Positions 19,368-28,301 of a DNA stretch of 64,000 bases are shown here, one piece after another. Within the stretch, counting starts at the first letter, position 1. Each line of letters opens with the position of its first letter. The position numbers and the translations under genes are program-made. Origin of the DNA: Hylemonella gracilis (GTDB lineage Bacteria > Pseudomonadota > Gammaproteobacteria > Burkholderiales > Burkholderiaceae_C); the NCBI RefSeq assembly GCF_004328645.1, contig NZ_CP031395.1, forward strand, positions 3,249,501 to 3,313,500. Direction: 5' to 3'. The notes below the pieces were generated by a model. It saw nothing but the letters and a program-made list of their open reading frames with translations, was not told where the DNA came from and ran no database searches.

Positions 19368-20774
19368 CTATTCTTCGATCTGGAACGTGAAGCGCAGGCT
19401 GGCGCCCGGGCCTTGCAAAATCTCCAAGCGGGCGTCGATCTGCTGAGTCAGCATGTGGATCAGCTGGAACCCCATCGATCTCGACGCCGTTGGATCGAAG
19501 CCTGCAGGAAATCCGACCCCGTCGTCACTCACCTGCAACGTAGCCTGCGGACCGTTCTGAATGACCGCGACCTGAATCTGCCCCTGTTCGCGGGAAGGGA
19601 AGGCATGCTTGTAGGCGTTCACGATCAGTTCGTTGACGATGAGTCCGCACGGCACTGCCTTTTGCGTTTCAACCCGCATGCCGCTGGACGGGAAGTCCAG
19701 AACGATGTCCACCCGCGTCTTATCGCGTTGGTACGTCTGTTTCAGCAGCTGCACGAGCTTGTCCAGATAGGGACCGAATTCAAGGCCGGAAAAATTGTTG
19801 CCTTCGTAGAGCAGCTGATGCGTCATGGCGATCACGCCCACTCGGCTGCGACTTTCGCGCAGGGCGTCTCGCGCAACGCCCTCCACGCTGCGGGACTGAA
19901 TGTTGAGCAGGCTGGCCACGATCTGCAGATTATTCTTGACCCGATGGTGCACCTCGTTGAGCAAGAGCGTCTTTTCGCGCAGCGAGGCCTCCATCGCAGC
20001 CTGCGCCGCCAGACGGTCCGTGATGTCCACGACGGTCGCGAGTACCTCCGGCGGGTTGCGCCCTGGAATCGGATTGAGTGCCACCTCCACGGGAAACTCA
20101 CTACCGTCCAGTCGCACCGCCGTGAGCTTGCGGCGCTCGGCCATCACGCGCTGCGTCGGCGCCTGCAGATAGCGGCCCATCTCGACGCGATGGGTGTCAC
20201 GCCGTGTCTGCGGCAGCAGCATGTTCACGTGCTGCCCGATCAGCTGTTCCGGCTCGCAGGCGAACAGCCTGCACATATTCCGGTTGACCAGCAGCATCTG
20301 GCCCTGCGAATCAACAAGCGTCATGCCCTCCGGGGCTTGCTCGAAAAGACTGCGCAAGCGCGCTTCGCTCGCCGACAATGCTCTCTGGCTGGCTTGCTGC
20401 AGCGTCACGTTCACTGCTTTTACCAGGATACCCACAACAGCACCATCGCGCGTGCGGATGGGCAGGTAGCTGGCGCGCCACTCGGAGGGTTTACCCGGCA
20501 GGCTGGGCACCTCGGCCATCACACTGAAATCTTCCTGGGGCTCTCCGGCCAGAACCTTGGCCAGCATGGGTGAGATTTCAGGATAGGCCGAAGGCAGCAC
20601 CTCTGAAACCGTGCGCCCGATTGCCGCGCCCGCCTCCACGCCATTGAAAGCGGCCAGAACGCCGTTGATGCGCCGGTATCGCAGTTCGCGGTCGAGCACC
20701 GCCAGGCCCAGGCCCAGATCGCTGCTGAACAGCGCATCCAGGAAAGCATCGTCCTGTATGGCAAAAGAATCCAT
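19368..20774 (-). CDS. PAS-PAS sensor histidine kinase, HisKA_2 type
   Basis: 468 residues from ATG 20774, preceded by a GGGGGA ribosome site; the longer frame to 20918 adds unrelated residues. Two PAS domains (about 10-135 and 140-260) precede a HisKA_2 phosphoacceptor region (NEVHHRVKNNLQIVASLL) and an ATPase domain with an N-box (VNELIVNAYKHAF) and G-box (DDGVGFPAG). There is no membrane segment, so it senses a cytoplasmic signal. It is directly upstream of the REC-PAS-GGDEF-EAL gene and divergent from the nitrate regulator. Confidence 0.9.
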   Translation of the reverse strand: MDSFAIQDDAFLDALFSSDLGLGLAVLDRELRYRRINGVLAAFNGVEAGAAIGRTVSEVLPSAYPEISPMLAKVLAGEPQEDFSVMAEVPSLPGKPSEWRASYLPIRTRDGAVVGILVKAVNVTLQQASQRALSASEARLRSLFEQAPEGMTLVDSQGQMLLVNRNMCRLFACEPEQLIGQHVNMLLPQTRRDTHRVEMGRYLQAPTQRVMAERRKLTAVRLDGSEFPVEVALNPIPGRNPPEVLATVVDITDRLAAQAAMEASLREKTLLLNEVHHRVKNNLQIVASLLNIQSRSVEGVARDALRESRSRVGVIAMTHQLLYEGNNFSGLEFGPYLDKLVQLLKQTYQRDKTRVDIVLDFPSSGMRVETQKAVPCGLIVNELIVNAYKHAFPSREQGQIQVAVIQNGPQATLQVSDDGVGFPAGFDPTASRSMGFQLIHMLTQQIDARLEILQGPGASLRFTFQIEE

Positions 20775-21023
20775 GCGTCCCCCTGATAAAGCTCGCGAAG
20801 GTTTTCGCACCGCTTTTCTTATTGGTACCAAGTTAGCACATCTACCTCGCTCTTCCCAGCCCCTTCCGCCGTTCCAATGTGCTTCGGTGCTGACGCCTCG
20901 GAACGGGATCGCGGCCATTTCAGCAAGCGATGAAGATCAGCGCTGGCAATCACCAAGACGTGGGAAACGTGAAAAACGCACGCCCTATGATCTCCGTCCA
21001 ACCACCGCGTTTAGACGGAACGC

Positions 21024-22271
21024 ATGAAACACCGACTTCCAATGAACTCCGGCTTGAATTTCCTCGTTGCCGCCCGCCAGTGCGAAATCAGCGAACTGGA
21101 GCACCTGGCTCTCACCAGCGAACTGGTGGGGGTAATCGGGCGCCTGGTGCACGCACTGCAGAAGGAGCGCGGCATTTCCAATCTATTCCTGGCATCGCGC
21201 GGCGAACGCTTCGGCGCGCAGCGCGCCCCCCAGGTGGAAGAGTGCCAGCGCCTGCAGGCCGAAGTGATGGCGCGTTTCGACGCGCTCGACACCGACGCCA
21301 GCCGCGCGCGCAACGGCGCGCGCCTGTTCAACCGCATCGCCTACGTGCTGCAGGCGCTGGACGGCCTGCCCGCGCTGCGCGCGCGCGTCGCCGCCCTGGC
21401 GCTCACGGCCGAGGAAACCACGGCCGCCTTCGTGCGCCTGATCGCGGGCCTGCTGTGCGTGGTGCTCGAAGCCGCGGACAGCGCGACCGACCCCGAGATC
21501 TCGCGCGCGCTGGTCGCCCTGTTCCACTTCATGCAGGGCAAGGAGTACGCGGGCCAGGAGCGCGCGCTCGGTTCGGCGGCCTACGCCTCCGGCCGCATTG
21601 ACCCGGAACGCCAACAGCAATGGCGGCACCTGATCGAGGCACAGGACGCCTGCTTCCAGGTCTTCCAGGATTTTTCCGACGCCAACGCGCGCGCCACCTG
21701 GTTGGGCCAGCAAGATGCCGAAGCCCTGGCTGCTCAGGAAAAGCTGCGTCGCGTTGCCGTAGACGCACGGCTGAGCAGCGCGCTCGACCCCAACGCCAGC
21801 CTGCCCTGGTACGAGAACTGCACGCGGCGCATCGACGCCATGCGCCAGGTCGAGGACGCGCTGGCCATTCACCTGCGCAGCCTGTGTGAGCGCCGCATCG
21901 CCCAGGCGCGCGCGGAGCTGCGTGACCAGCAGGCCAGCCTGCAGGCCTTGCAGCGCCAGGCCGCGGCCTCGGACGCCGAACCAGCGACCTCGCTGCTGTC
22001 GCCGCCCCTGAGCCCGCACCTGGAACGTTCGGTGCTGGGCATGGTGCAGGAGCAGAACCGCCGCCTGCAAACCATGAGCGACGAACTGGCGACCACGCGC
22101 GCCGCGCTCAATGAACGCAAGGTGATCGAGCGCGCCAAGGGCCTGCTGATGGCCTCGCGCAAGCTGAGCGAGGACGAAGCGCACACCATGCTGCGCCAGA
22201 CGGCGATGAACCAGGGCAAGCGCCTGGTGGACGTGGCGCAGACCGTACTCAGCATGTCGGACTACCTCTGA
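21024..22271 (+). CDS. nasR: Nitrate/nitrite-responsive antiterminator, NIT-ANTAR (NasR-like)
   Basis: 415 residues. The N-terminal NIT domain (about 30-310) has the typical opening LVHALQKERGISNLFLAS and the WYENCTRRIDAMRQVEDAL segment. The C-terminal ANTAR domain (about 350-410, NERKVIERAKGLLMASRKLSEDEAHTMLRQTAMNQGKRLVDVA, quoted here only as a guide to key residues ERAKGLLM and EDEAHTMLRQTAM) binds RNA. Klebsiella NasR of this layout prevents attenuation in the nasF leader when nitrate binds. Exactly such a leader lies downstream, before nrtA. A second in-frame ATG at 21042 is an alternative start. Confidence 0.93.
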   Translation: MKHRLPMNSGLNFLVAARQCEISELEHLALTSELVGVIGRLVHALQKERGISNLFLASRGERFGAQRAPQVEECQRLQAEVMARFDALDTDASRARNGARLFNRIAYVLQALDGLPALRARVAALALTAEETTAAFVRLIAGLLCVVLEAADSATDPEISRALVALFHFMQGKEYAGQERALGSAAYASGRIDPERQQQWRHLIEAQDACFQVFQDFSDANARATWLGQQDAEALAAQEKLRRVAVDARLSSALDPNASLPWYENCTRRIDAMRQVEDALAIHLRSLCERRIAQARAELRDQQASLQALQRQAAASDAEPATSLLSPPLSPHLERSVLGMVQEQNRRLQTMSDELATTRAALNERKVIERAKGLLMASRKLSEDEAHTMLRQTAMNQGKRLVDVAQTVLSMSDYL

Positions 22272-22409
22272 GCCGCGGCTGCGCCGCTCCTCTCCCTGCC
22301 CGCTTTTCAAGCACATCGCCCCTCACGCACCCCGCACCGGTCGGGTCGGAACGCACCGGACCCAGGCTGGACCGCCCAGTAAAAGTGCGGCGCACGATGC
22401 CCGACAAAC

Positions 22410-22430
22410 GTCGTAGAACCGCACTACGAC
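22410..22430. promoter_or_regulatory. Perfect 7-7-7 inverted repeat upstream of the nas promoter
   Basis: GTCGTAG (22410-22416), spacer AACCGCA, CTACGAC (22424-22430). It lies 78 bases upstream of the sigma54-like promoter, in the place expected for an enhancer site, but it does not match the NtrC consensus. It has no T-tract and so is a poor terminator for nasR. Confidence 0.4.
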
Positions 22431-22434
22431 AAGG

Positions 22435-22447
22435 CAAGCCATTGATT
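22435..22447 (-). promoter_or_regulatory. Putative IHF site
   Basis: On the minus strand the bases read AATCAATGGCTTG, an exact match to the IHF consensus WATCAANNNNTTR. It sits 40 bases upstream of the sigma54-type promoter, the usual location for DNA bending between enhancer and promoter. A 13-base degenerate match can occur by chance. Confidence 0.5.
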
Positions 22448-22487
22448 CACATCGATTTTTTCAGGACTTCACGTCCACCATGAAGCC

Positions 22488-22502
22488 TGGCACGCATCAT
22501 GC
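22488..22502 (+). promoter_or_regulatory. Putative sigma54 (-24/-12) promoter of the nitrate assimilation operon
   Basis: The bases TGGCACG-CATC-ATGC match the consensus TGGCACG-N4-TTGC with one mismatch, and the GG and GC doublets are separated by exactly 10 bases. The predicted transcription start is near 22514, six bases before the first leader hairpin. NtrC/sigma54 control of nas operons is known in Klebsiella. Confidence 0.65.
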
Positions 22503-22519
22503 TTTGAATTGAACGCCCC

Positions 22520-22571
22520 GCGCCAACGACGGTGCAGGCAACGCCCACCCGGGCCTGGACAACGGCGTCCA
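22520..22571 (+). promoter_or_regulatory. ANTAR-target RNA: two hexaloop hairpins in the nas leader
   Basis: Hairpin P1 (22520-22535) has stem GCGCC/GGUGC (one G-U pair) and loop AACGAC. Hairpin P2 (22556-22571) has stem UGGAC/GUCCA and loop AACGGC. Both loops have A at position 1 and G at position 4, the known ANTAR recognition pattern. The P2 loop and 3' strand are also the start of the terminator's left arm, so binding of P2 by the NIT-ANTAR protein would block termination. The linker between the hairpins is 20 bases. Confidence 0.78.
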
Positions 22572-22620
22572 TTTCCCGCGAGCTCATGTTCGCGGCGGAA
22601 TGGACGCCGTTTTTGTTTTT
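22561..22620 (+). terminator. Intrinsic terminator (attenuator) in the nas leader
   Basis: A 13-bp perfect stem pairs AACGGCGTCCATT (22561-22573) with AATGGACGCCGTT (22599-22611). An inner CCGCGA/TCGCGG stem extends it, and a TTTTTGTTTTT tract follows. It sits between the sigma54-like promoter and nrtA, so it would stop transcription before the operon unless antiterminated. Confidence 0.88.
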
Positions 22621-22661
22621 GCGCTCTGTCTTGTCTACGTCTTGTCACCAGGAGTCATCCC

Positions 22662-23966
22662 ATGAAGAACCGCCCGCCCGCCTCTTCCACCCGCCGCGCC
22701 CTCCTGCGCCAGGCCGCCGCCGTGGGCGGCGCGGCCATGGCCGGCAGCCTGTGGTCCAGCCGCGTCGCGGCTTCCACCAAGCTGGAAACCACGGCCGCCA
22801 AGCTGGGCTTCATCGCGCTGACCGACGCCGCGCCGCTCTTCGTGGCCGATGAAAAGGGCTTCTTCAAGAAGCATGGCATGACCGAAGTGGAAGTGCTCAA
22901 GCAATCCTCCTGGGGCACGACACGCGACAACCTCGTGCTGGGCTCCAAGAACAACGGCATTGACGGCGCGCACATCCTCACGCCCATGACCTACCTGATG
23001 ACCACCGGGGCCATCACCGCGAACAATGTGCCCACGCCCATGACCATCGTGGCGCGGCTGAACGTCGGTGGCCAGGGCATTTCTGTGGGCAGTGAATACC
23101 AGGACCTCAAGGTCGGCCTTGACGCCAAAGCCTTCGGCAAGGCCATGCAAGCCAAGCGCGCCAAGACCGGCAAGCCGGTGAACGCGGCCGTCACCTTTCC
23201 GGGCGGCACGCACGATCTGTGGATGCGCTACTGGCTCGCCGCCAGCGGCATCGACCCCAACAAGGACATCAACACCATCGTGGTGCCGCCGCCGCAGATG
23301 GTGGCCAACATGAAGGTCGGCAGCATGGACACCTTCTGTGTCTGCGAACCCTGGAACCGTCAACTCATCAACCAGAAGATCGGCTACACGGCGCTGACCA
23401 CCAGCGAGCTCTGGATGGACCATCCCGAAAAGGCCCTGGGCCTGCGCAAGGATTACGTCGACGCCAACCCCAACGCCACCAAGGCCCTGATCAAGGCGGT
23501 CATGGAAGCCCAGATGTGGTGCGAGGACCCCGCCAACCGCGCCGAGGTGGCCGAGATCTGCGCACGCCGCCGCTGGATCAGCGCGCCGGTCGAGGATGTG
23601 ATCGACCGCGTCAAGGGCGACTTCGACTACGGCACCGGCCGCGTGGAGATGAACAGCAAGTTCCAGATGCACTTCTGGAAAGACCACGCCAGCTACCCCT
23701 TCCAGAGCCACGACCTGTGGTTCCTGACCGAAGACATCCGCTGGGGCTACCTGCCGGCCAACCTGGACACCAAGGCCCTGATCGCCAGGGTCAACCGCGA
23801 AGATCTGTGGCGTGAAGCCGCCAAGGAACTGGGCCTGGCGGCCAAGGACATCCCCACGTCCACCTCGCGTGGCGTGGAGAAGTTCTTCGACGGCAAGGTC
23901 TTCGACCCGGCCAACCCCAAGAAGTACCTGGACAGCCTGTCCATCAAGTACCTCAAGAGCGCCTGA
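22662..23966 (+). CDS. nrtA: Nitrate ABC transporter substrate-binding protein
   Basis: 434 residues from ATG 22662, with AGGAG 7 bases upstream. The N-terminus STRRALLRQAAAVGG followed by a hydrophobic stretch looks like a twin-arginine export signal. The mature part is NrtA/NasF-like: GFIALTDAAPLFVADEKGFF, TFPGGTHDLWMRYWL, PPPQMVANMKVGSMDTFCVCEPWN. It binds nitrate in the periplasm and passes it to NrtB. First gene of the operon, 42 bases downstream of the attenuator T-tract. Confidence 0.93.
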   Translation: MKNRPPASSTRRALLRQAAAVGGAAMAGSLWSSRVAASTKLETTAAKLGFIALTDAAPLFVADEKGFFKKHGMTEVEVLKQSSWGTTRDNLVLGSKNNGIDGAHILTPMTYLMTTGAITANNVPTPMTIVARLNVGGQGISVGSEYQDLKVGLDAKAFGKAMQAKRAKTGKPVNAAVTFPGGTHDLWMRYWLAASGIDPNKDINTIVVPPPQMVANMKVGSMDTFCVCEPWNRQLINQKIGYTALTTSELWMDHPEKALGLRKDYVDANPNATKALIKAVMEAQMWCEDPANRAEVAEICARRRWISAPVEDVIDRVKGDFDYGTGRVEMNSKFQMHFWKDHASYPFQSHDLWFLTEDIRWGYLPANLDTKALIARVNREDLWREAAKELGLAAKDIPTSTSRGVEKFFDGKVFDPANPKKYLDSLSIKYLKSA

Positions 23967-23997
23967 GTCCGTCCCGCCGCCCGCAGAAGGAATTCCC

Positions 23998-24861
23998 ATG
24001 AGCACCCCCGATACCCTGGAGCCCCTCCGGCTCGCGACAGCGACACCCGCGTCGCGGGCTGGCGCCTGGCTGATCGCCAAGACGCGCGCGCTGGCCGTCC
24101 ACGTGCTGCCGCCCTTGATCCTCATCGGCCTGCTGGTGCTGATCTGGGAACTGCTGTGCGCGCGGCCCGGCGCCACGCTGCCACCGCCGAGTCGGGTGGT
24201 GCAGGACACCTGGGAGCTGATCGTCAGCCCCTTCTACGACAACGGCGGCAACGACGTGGGCCTGGCCTGGCAGCTGCTGGCCAGCTTGAAGCGTGTGGCT
24301 TACGGTTATGCGCTGGCGGTGGTGGCTGGCGTGGGTCTGGGCGTGCTGGTGGGCCAGTCCAGCTGGGCGCTGCGCGGCCTGGACCCCTTGTTCCAGGTGC
24401 TGCGCACGGTGCCGCCACTGGCCTGGCTGCCGATCTCGCTGGCGGGCTTTCGCGACGGCCACCCCTCGGCCATCTTCGTGATCTTCATCACCGCCATCTG
24501 GCCCATCATCATCAACACCTCCATCGGCATCCGCAACATCCCCGAGGACTACCGCAACGTCGCGCGCGTGATCCGGCTCAATGGGTTCGAGTACTTCGGC
24601 AAGATCATGTTGCCCGCCGCCGCACCCTTCATCTTCTCGGGGCTGCGCATCGGCGTGGGCCTGTCCTGGCTGGCCATCGTGGCGGCCGAAATGCTGATCG
24701 GCGGTGTGGGCATCGGCTTCTTCATATGGGATGCCTGGAACTCCTCGCGCATCAGCGACATCATCCTCGCCCTCGTCTACGTCGGTCTGATCGGCTTCCT
24801 GCTCGACCGACTCGTCGCCTGGATCGGCCACATCGTGACGCGCGGCACCTCCGCCAGCTGA
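23998..24861 (+). CDS. nrtB: Nitrate ABC transporter permease
   Basis: 287 residues from ATG 23998, with AGAAGGAA upstream. About six membrane helices, an SsuC/NrtB-type permease with the EAA-loop region NIPEDYRNVARVIRLNGFEYFGKIMLPAAAPFIFSGLRIG (key residues A-x-R-L-N-G). It forms the membrane channel for the NrtA-delivered nitrate. It lies between the binding-protein and ATPase genes, with short gaps of about 31 bases. Confidence 0.93.
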   Translation: MSTPDTLEPLRLATATPASRAGAWLIAKTRALAVHVLPPLILIGLLVLIWELLCARPGATLPPPSRVVQDTWELIVSPFYDNGGNDVGLAWQLLASLKRVAYGYALAVVAGVGLGVLVGQSSWALRGLDPLFQVLRTVPPLAWLPISLAGFRDGHPSAIFVIFITAIWPIIINTSIGIRNIPEDYRNVARVIRLNGFEYFGKIMLPAAAPFIFSGLRIGVGLSWLAIVAAEMLIGGVGIGFFIWDAWNSSRISDIILALVYVGLIGFLLDRLVAWIGHIVTRGTSAS

Positions 24862-24893
24862 ACCCGACCCGACCACCCACGGAGAACGACGCC

Positions 24894-25736
24894 ATGAACA
24901 ACGCTTACCTCAGCCTGTCCCAGGTGGACATGACCTTTCAAAGCCGCGGCGGCGCCAGCAACCCGGTGCTGCGCAACATCAACCTCGACGTGCGCCGGGG
25001 CGAGTTCATCTCGCTGATCGGCCATTCGGGCTGCGGCAAGTCGACCGTGCTCAACATCGTCGCCGGCCTGCTGCGGGCAACGCAAGGCGGCGTGATCGTC
25101 GATGGCCGCGAAGTCAACGCGCCCGGGCCGGACCGGGCGGTGGTCTTCCAGAACCACTCGCTGCTGCCCTGGCTCACCGTGCACCAGAACGTGGCGCTGG
25201 CGGTCGAGAAGATCTTCCGCGACAGCAAAACGGCGGCCGAGCGCAAGGCCTGGGTGCTGCACAACCTGGAGATGGTGAACATGACGCATGCGCTGCACCG
25301 CCTGCCTTCCGAGATTTCGGGCGGCATGAAACAGCGGGTTGGCATCGCGCGGGCGCTGGCCATGGAGCCCAAGGTGCTGCTGCTCGACGAACCCTTTGGA
25401 GCGCTGGACGCCCTGACCCGTGCCCACCTGCAGGACGAAGTCATACGCATCCAGGGTGAACTGGGCAACACCGTGCTGATGATCACCCACGACGTGGACG
25501 AGGCCGTGCTGCTGTCCGACCGCGTGGTGATGATGACCAACGGCCCGGCCGCCACCATCGGCCAGATCCTCGACGTGCCCCTGCCACGTCCGCGCAATCG
25601 CATCGCGCTGGCCAGCGACAGCGCCTACAACCACTGCCGGCAGGAAATCCTGAGCTTCCTGCACGAAAAGCAGCGCAAGGTGGAACCCATCACCACGCCC
25701 CGTTCGGACACGGCGACCGCCGCCCTGCGCGCCTGA
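24894..25736 (+). CDS. nrtD: Nitrate ABC transporter ATP-binding protein
   Basis: 280 residues from ATG 24894. ABC ATPase motifs: Walker A GHSGCGKST, Q-loop FQNHSLLPW, signature SGGMKQR, Walker B KVLLLDEPFGALD, H-loop MITHDVDEAVL. It lacks the NrtA-like extension that cyanobacterial NrtC has, so it is the NrtD/NasD-like form, probably acting as a homodimer. nirB begins 33 bases later. Confidence 0.92.
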   Translation: MNNAYLSLSQVDMTFQSRGGASNPVLRNINLDVRRGEFISLIGHSGCGKSTVLNIVAGLLRATQGGVIVDGREVNAPGPDRAVVFQNHSLLPWLTVHQNVALAVEKIFRDSKTAAERKAWVLHNLEMVNMTHALHRLPSEISGGMKQRVGIARALAMEPKVLLLDEPFGALDALTRAHLQDEVIRIQGELGNTVLMITHDVDEAVLLSDRVVMMTNGPAATIGQILDVPLPRPRNRIALASDSAYNHCRQEILSFLHEKQRKVEPITTPRSDTATAALRA

Positions 25737-25769
25737 GCCGCTGCAAGCACCCCACCCCAGGAGACTCCC

Positions 25770-28265
25770 ATGGACATGCGCGCCCGCAAACAGAAGCTCG
25801 TGATGATTGGCAATGGCATGGCCGGCGTGCGCAGCCTCGAAGAGCTGCTCAAGCTCGCGCCGGAAATGTATGAGATCACCGTCTTCGGCACCGAGCCCCA
25901 TCCCAACTACAACCGCATCCTGCTCTCGCCTGTGCTCGCGGGCGAACAGCAGCTCGAGGACATCGTGCTCAACGACTGGGCCTGGTACGAGACGAACGGC
26001 ATCACCCTGCACGCGGGCTGGACGGTGACGGAAATCGATCGCCGCCAGCGCCTCGTGCACGCCCGCAATGCCCAAGGCGAAACACGCAGCGCGCCCTACG
26101 ACCGGCTGATCCTCGCCACCGGCTCCAACCCCTTCATCCTGCCCGTGCCCGGCAAGGATCTGCAAGGCGTTCTGGCCTACCGCGACATCGCCGACACCGA
26201 GGCCATGATCGCCGCCGCCGCGCAATACAGGCACGCCGTCGTGATCGGCGGCGGCCTGCTGGGTCTGGAAGCCGCGAACGGGCTGATGAAGCGCGGCATG
26301 GACGTCACCGTGGTGCACGTCGCACCCTGGCTGATGGAGCGCCAGCTGGACGAGGTGGCAGGCCGCATGCTTCAGAAGTCACTGGAAGACCGAGGCATGA
26401 AGTTCCGCATCGGCGCACAGACCGGGGAGCTGCTGGGCGACGCCACGGGTCGGGTCGCCCGCGTGCGCTTCCAGGATGGCGATGAACTGCCCGCCGAACT
26501 CGTGGTAATGGCCGTGGGCATCCGCCCCAACACCGCGCTGGCCGAGCAGACCGGATTGCACGTGAACCGCGGCATCGTGGTCAACGACACGCTGCAGACC
26601 ACCACCGACCCGCGCATCTACGCCGTGGGCGAATGCGCGGCGCACCGGGGCATCGCCTACGGCCTGGTGGCGCCGCTGTTCGAACAAGGCAAGGTGCTGG
26701 CCAACCACTTGGCGCAGTTCGGCATCGGCCGTTACACGGGTTCGCTCACCTCGACCAAGCTCAAGGTCACCGGCATCGACCTGTTCTCCGCCGGGGACTT
26801 CCTCGGCGGACCGGGTACCGAGGAAATCGTGCTCAGCGATCCGCATGCCGAAGGCGGCGGCGTCTACAAGAAACTGGTGCTCAAGGACGACAAGCTGGTC
26901 GGTGCTTGCCTCTATGGCGACACGGTGGACGGCAGCTGGTACTTCAAGCTGCTGCGCAATGGGCGCAACGTGACCGACCTGCGCGACAAGCTGATGTTCG
27001 GCGAATCGAACATCGGCGACGCGGGCCACCAGGGCCAGTCGCGCGCCATGGCCATGGCCGATGGTGACGAAGTCTGCGGCTGCAACGGCGTCAGCAAGGG
27101 CGCGATCTGCAAGGCCATCAAGGAAAAAGGCTTGTTCACCCTGGACGAGGTGCGCAAGCACACCAAGGCCAGCGCAAGTTGCGGCTCCTGCACCGGCCTG
27201 GTGGAGCAAATCCTGATGTTCACGGCTGGTGGCGACTACAGCGCCACGCCCAAGACCAAGGCCCTGTGCGCCTGCACCGAGCATGGGCACCAGGCCGTGC
27301 GCGACGCCATCCGCACGCCCTTGCCCGACGGGCGCAAGCTGCTGACCATCCCGGAGGTCTACCGGCATCTGAATTGGAAAACACCCAACGGCTGCGCCAC
27401 CTGCCGCCCCGCGGTCAACTACTACCTGCTCAGTACCTGGCCCAAGGAGGCCGTGGACGACCCACAAAGCCGCTACATCAACGAGCGCAGCCACGCCAAC
27501 ATCCAGAAGGACGGCACCTACAGCGTGGTGCCGCGCATGTGGGGCGGCGAGACCACGGCCGACGAATTGCGCCGCATCGCCGACGCGGTGGACAAGTACA
27601 AGATTCCCACCGTCAAGGTCACGGGCGGGCAGCGCATCGACCTGCTGGGCGTGAAGAAGGAAGACCTGCAGAACGTCTGGCGCGACATCGGCATGCCCAG
27701 CGGTCACGCCTACGCCAAGGCGCTGCGCACGGTCAAAACCTGCGTGGGCAGCGAATGGTGCCGCATGGGCACGCAGGACAGCACGCAGATGGGCAAGGAC
27801 CTGGAGCGCGCGCTCTGGCGCATGCAGGCGCCGCACAAGGTCAAGCTCGCGGTCAGTGGCTGCCCGCGCAACTGCGCCGAGTCTGGCATCAAGGACGTGG
27901 GCGTGATCGGCGTGGACAGCGGCTGGGAGCTCTACGTCGCGGGCAATGGCGGCATCAAGACCGAGGTAGGTCAGTTCTTCTGCAAGGTCAAGACCGCCGC
28001 CGAAGTGCTGGAGTACAGCGGCGCCTTCCTGCAGCTCTACCGCGAAGAAGGCTGGTACCTGGAACGCACCGTGCACTACGTGGGCCGCGTGGGACTGGAC
28101 TACGTCAAGAAAAAGATCCTCGACGACCACGAAGGGCGCAAAGCCTTGTGGGAGCGCCTGCAGTTCGCGCTGGACGGTGAACCCGACCCCTGGTTCGAGG
28201 CTGACAAGGCCCGCGTGGACCAGCGCCAGTTCATCCCCATCCAGGTCGAAAAAACCACGGCCTGA
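25770..28265 (+). CDS. nirB: Assimilatory nitrite reductase [NAD(P)H], large subunit
   Basis: 831 residues, normal for NirB. N-terminal FAD/NAD(P)H domain (about 8-330: GNGMAGVRSLEELL, VIGGGLLGLEAANGL), then two BFD-type [2Fe-2S] motifs (CGCNGVSKGAIC with CGSCTG; CAC with CATC), then sulfite/nitrite reductase ferredoxin-like domains. The siroheme/[4Fe-4S] cysteines are intact in TCVGSEWC and GCPRNC. It reduces nitrite to ammonium in the cytoplasm with NirD. Siroheme would be supplied by the methyltransferase encoded further down the same strand. Confidence 0.96.
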   Translation: MDMRARKQKLVMIGNGMAGVRSLEELLKLAPEMYEITVFGTEPHPNYNRILLSPVLAGEQQLEDIVLNDWAWYETNGITLHAGWTVTEIDRRQRLVHARNAQGETRSAPYDRLILATGSNPFILPVPGKDLQGVLAYRDIADTEAMIAAAAQYRHAVVIGGGLLGLEAANGLMKRGMDVTVVHVAPWLMERQLDEVAGRMLQKSLEDRGMKFRIGAQTGELLGDATGRVARVRFQDGDELPAELVVMAVGIRPNTALAEQTGLHVNRGIVVNDTLQTTTDPRIYAVGECAAHRGIAYGLVAPLFEQGKVLANHLAQFGIGRYTGSLTSTKLKVTGIDLFSAGDFLGGPGTEEIVLSDPHAEGGGVYKKLVLKDDKLVGACLYGDTVDGSWYFKLLRNGRNVTDLRDKLMFGESNIGDAGHQGQSRAMAMADGDEVCGCNGVSKGAICKAIKEKGLFTLDEVRKHTKASASCGSCTGLVEQILMFTAGGDYSATPKTKALCACTEHGHQAVRDAIRTPLPDGRKLLTIPEVYRHLNWKTPNGCATCRPAVNYYLLSTWPKEAVDDPQSRYINERSHANIQKDGTYSVVPRMWGGETTADELRRIADAVDKYKIPTVKVTGGQRIDLLGVKKEDLQNVWRDIGMPSGHAYAKALRTVKTCVGSEWCRMGTQDSTQMGKDLERALWRMQAPHKVKLAVSGCPRNCAESGIKDVGVIGVDSGWELYVAGNGGIKTEVGQFFCKVKTAAEVLEYSGAFLQLYREEGWYLERTVHYVGRVGLDYVKKKILDDHEGRKALWERLQFALDGEPDPWFEADKARVDQRQFIPIQVEKTTA

Positions 28266-28301
28266 CGGACTCCCACCCGCCAAGCAAGCCCCCCATCCGC
28301 C

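Noticed and set aside
22334..22348. NtrC site (GCACC-N5-GGTCG) before the nas promoter
   Set aside because: Only a partial match to GCACC-N5-GGTGC; too weak to annotate.
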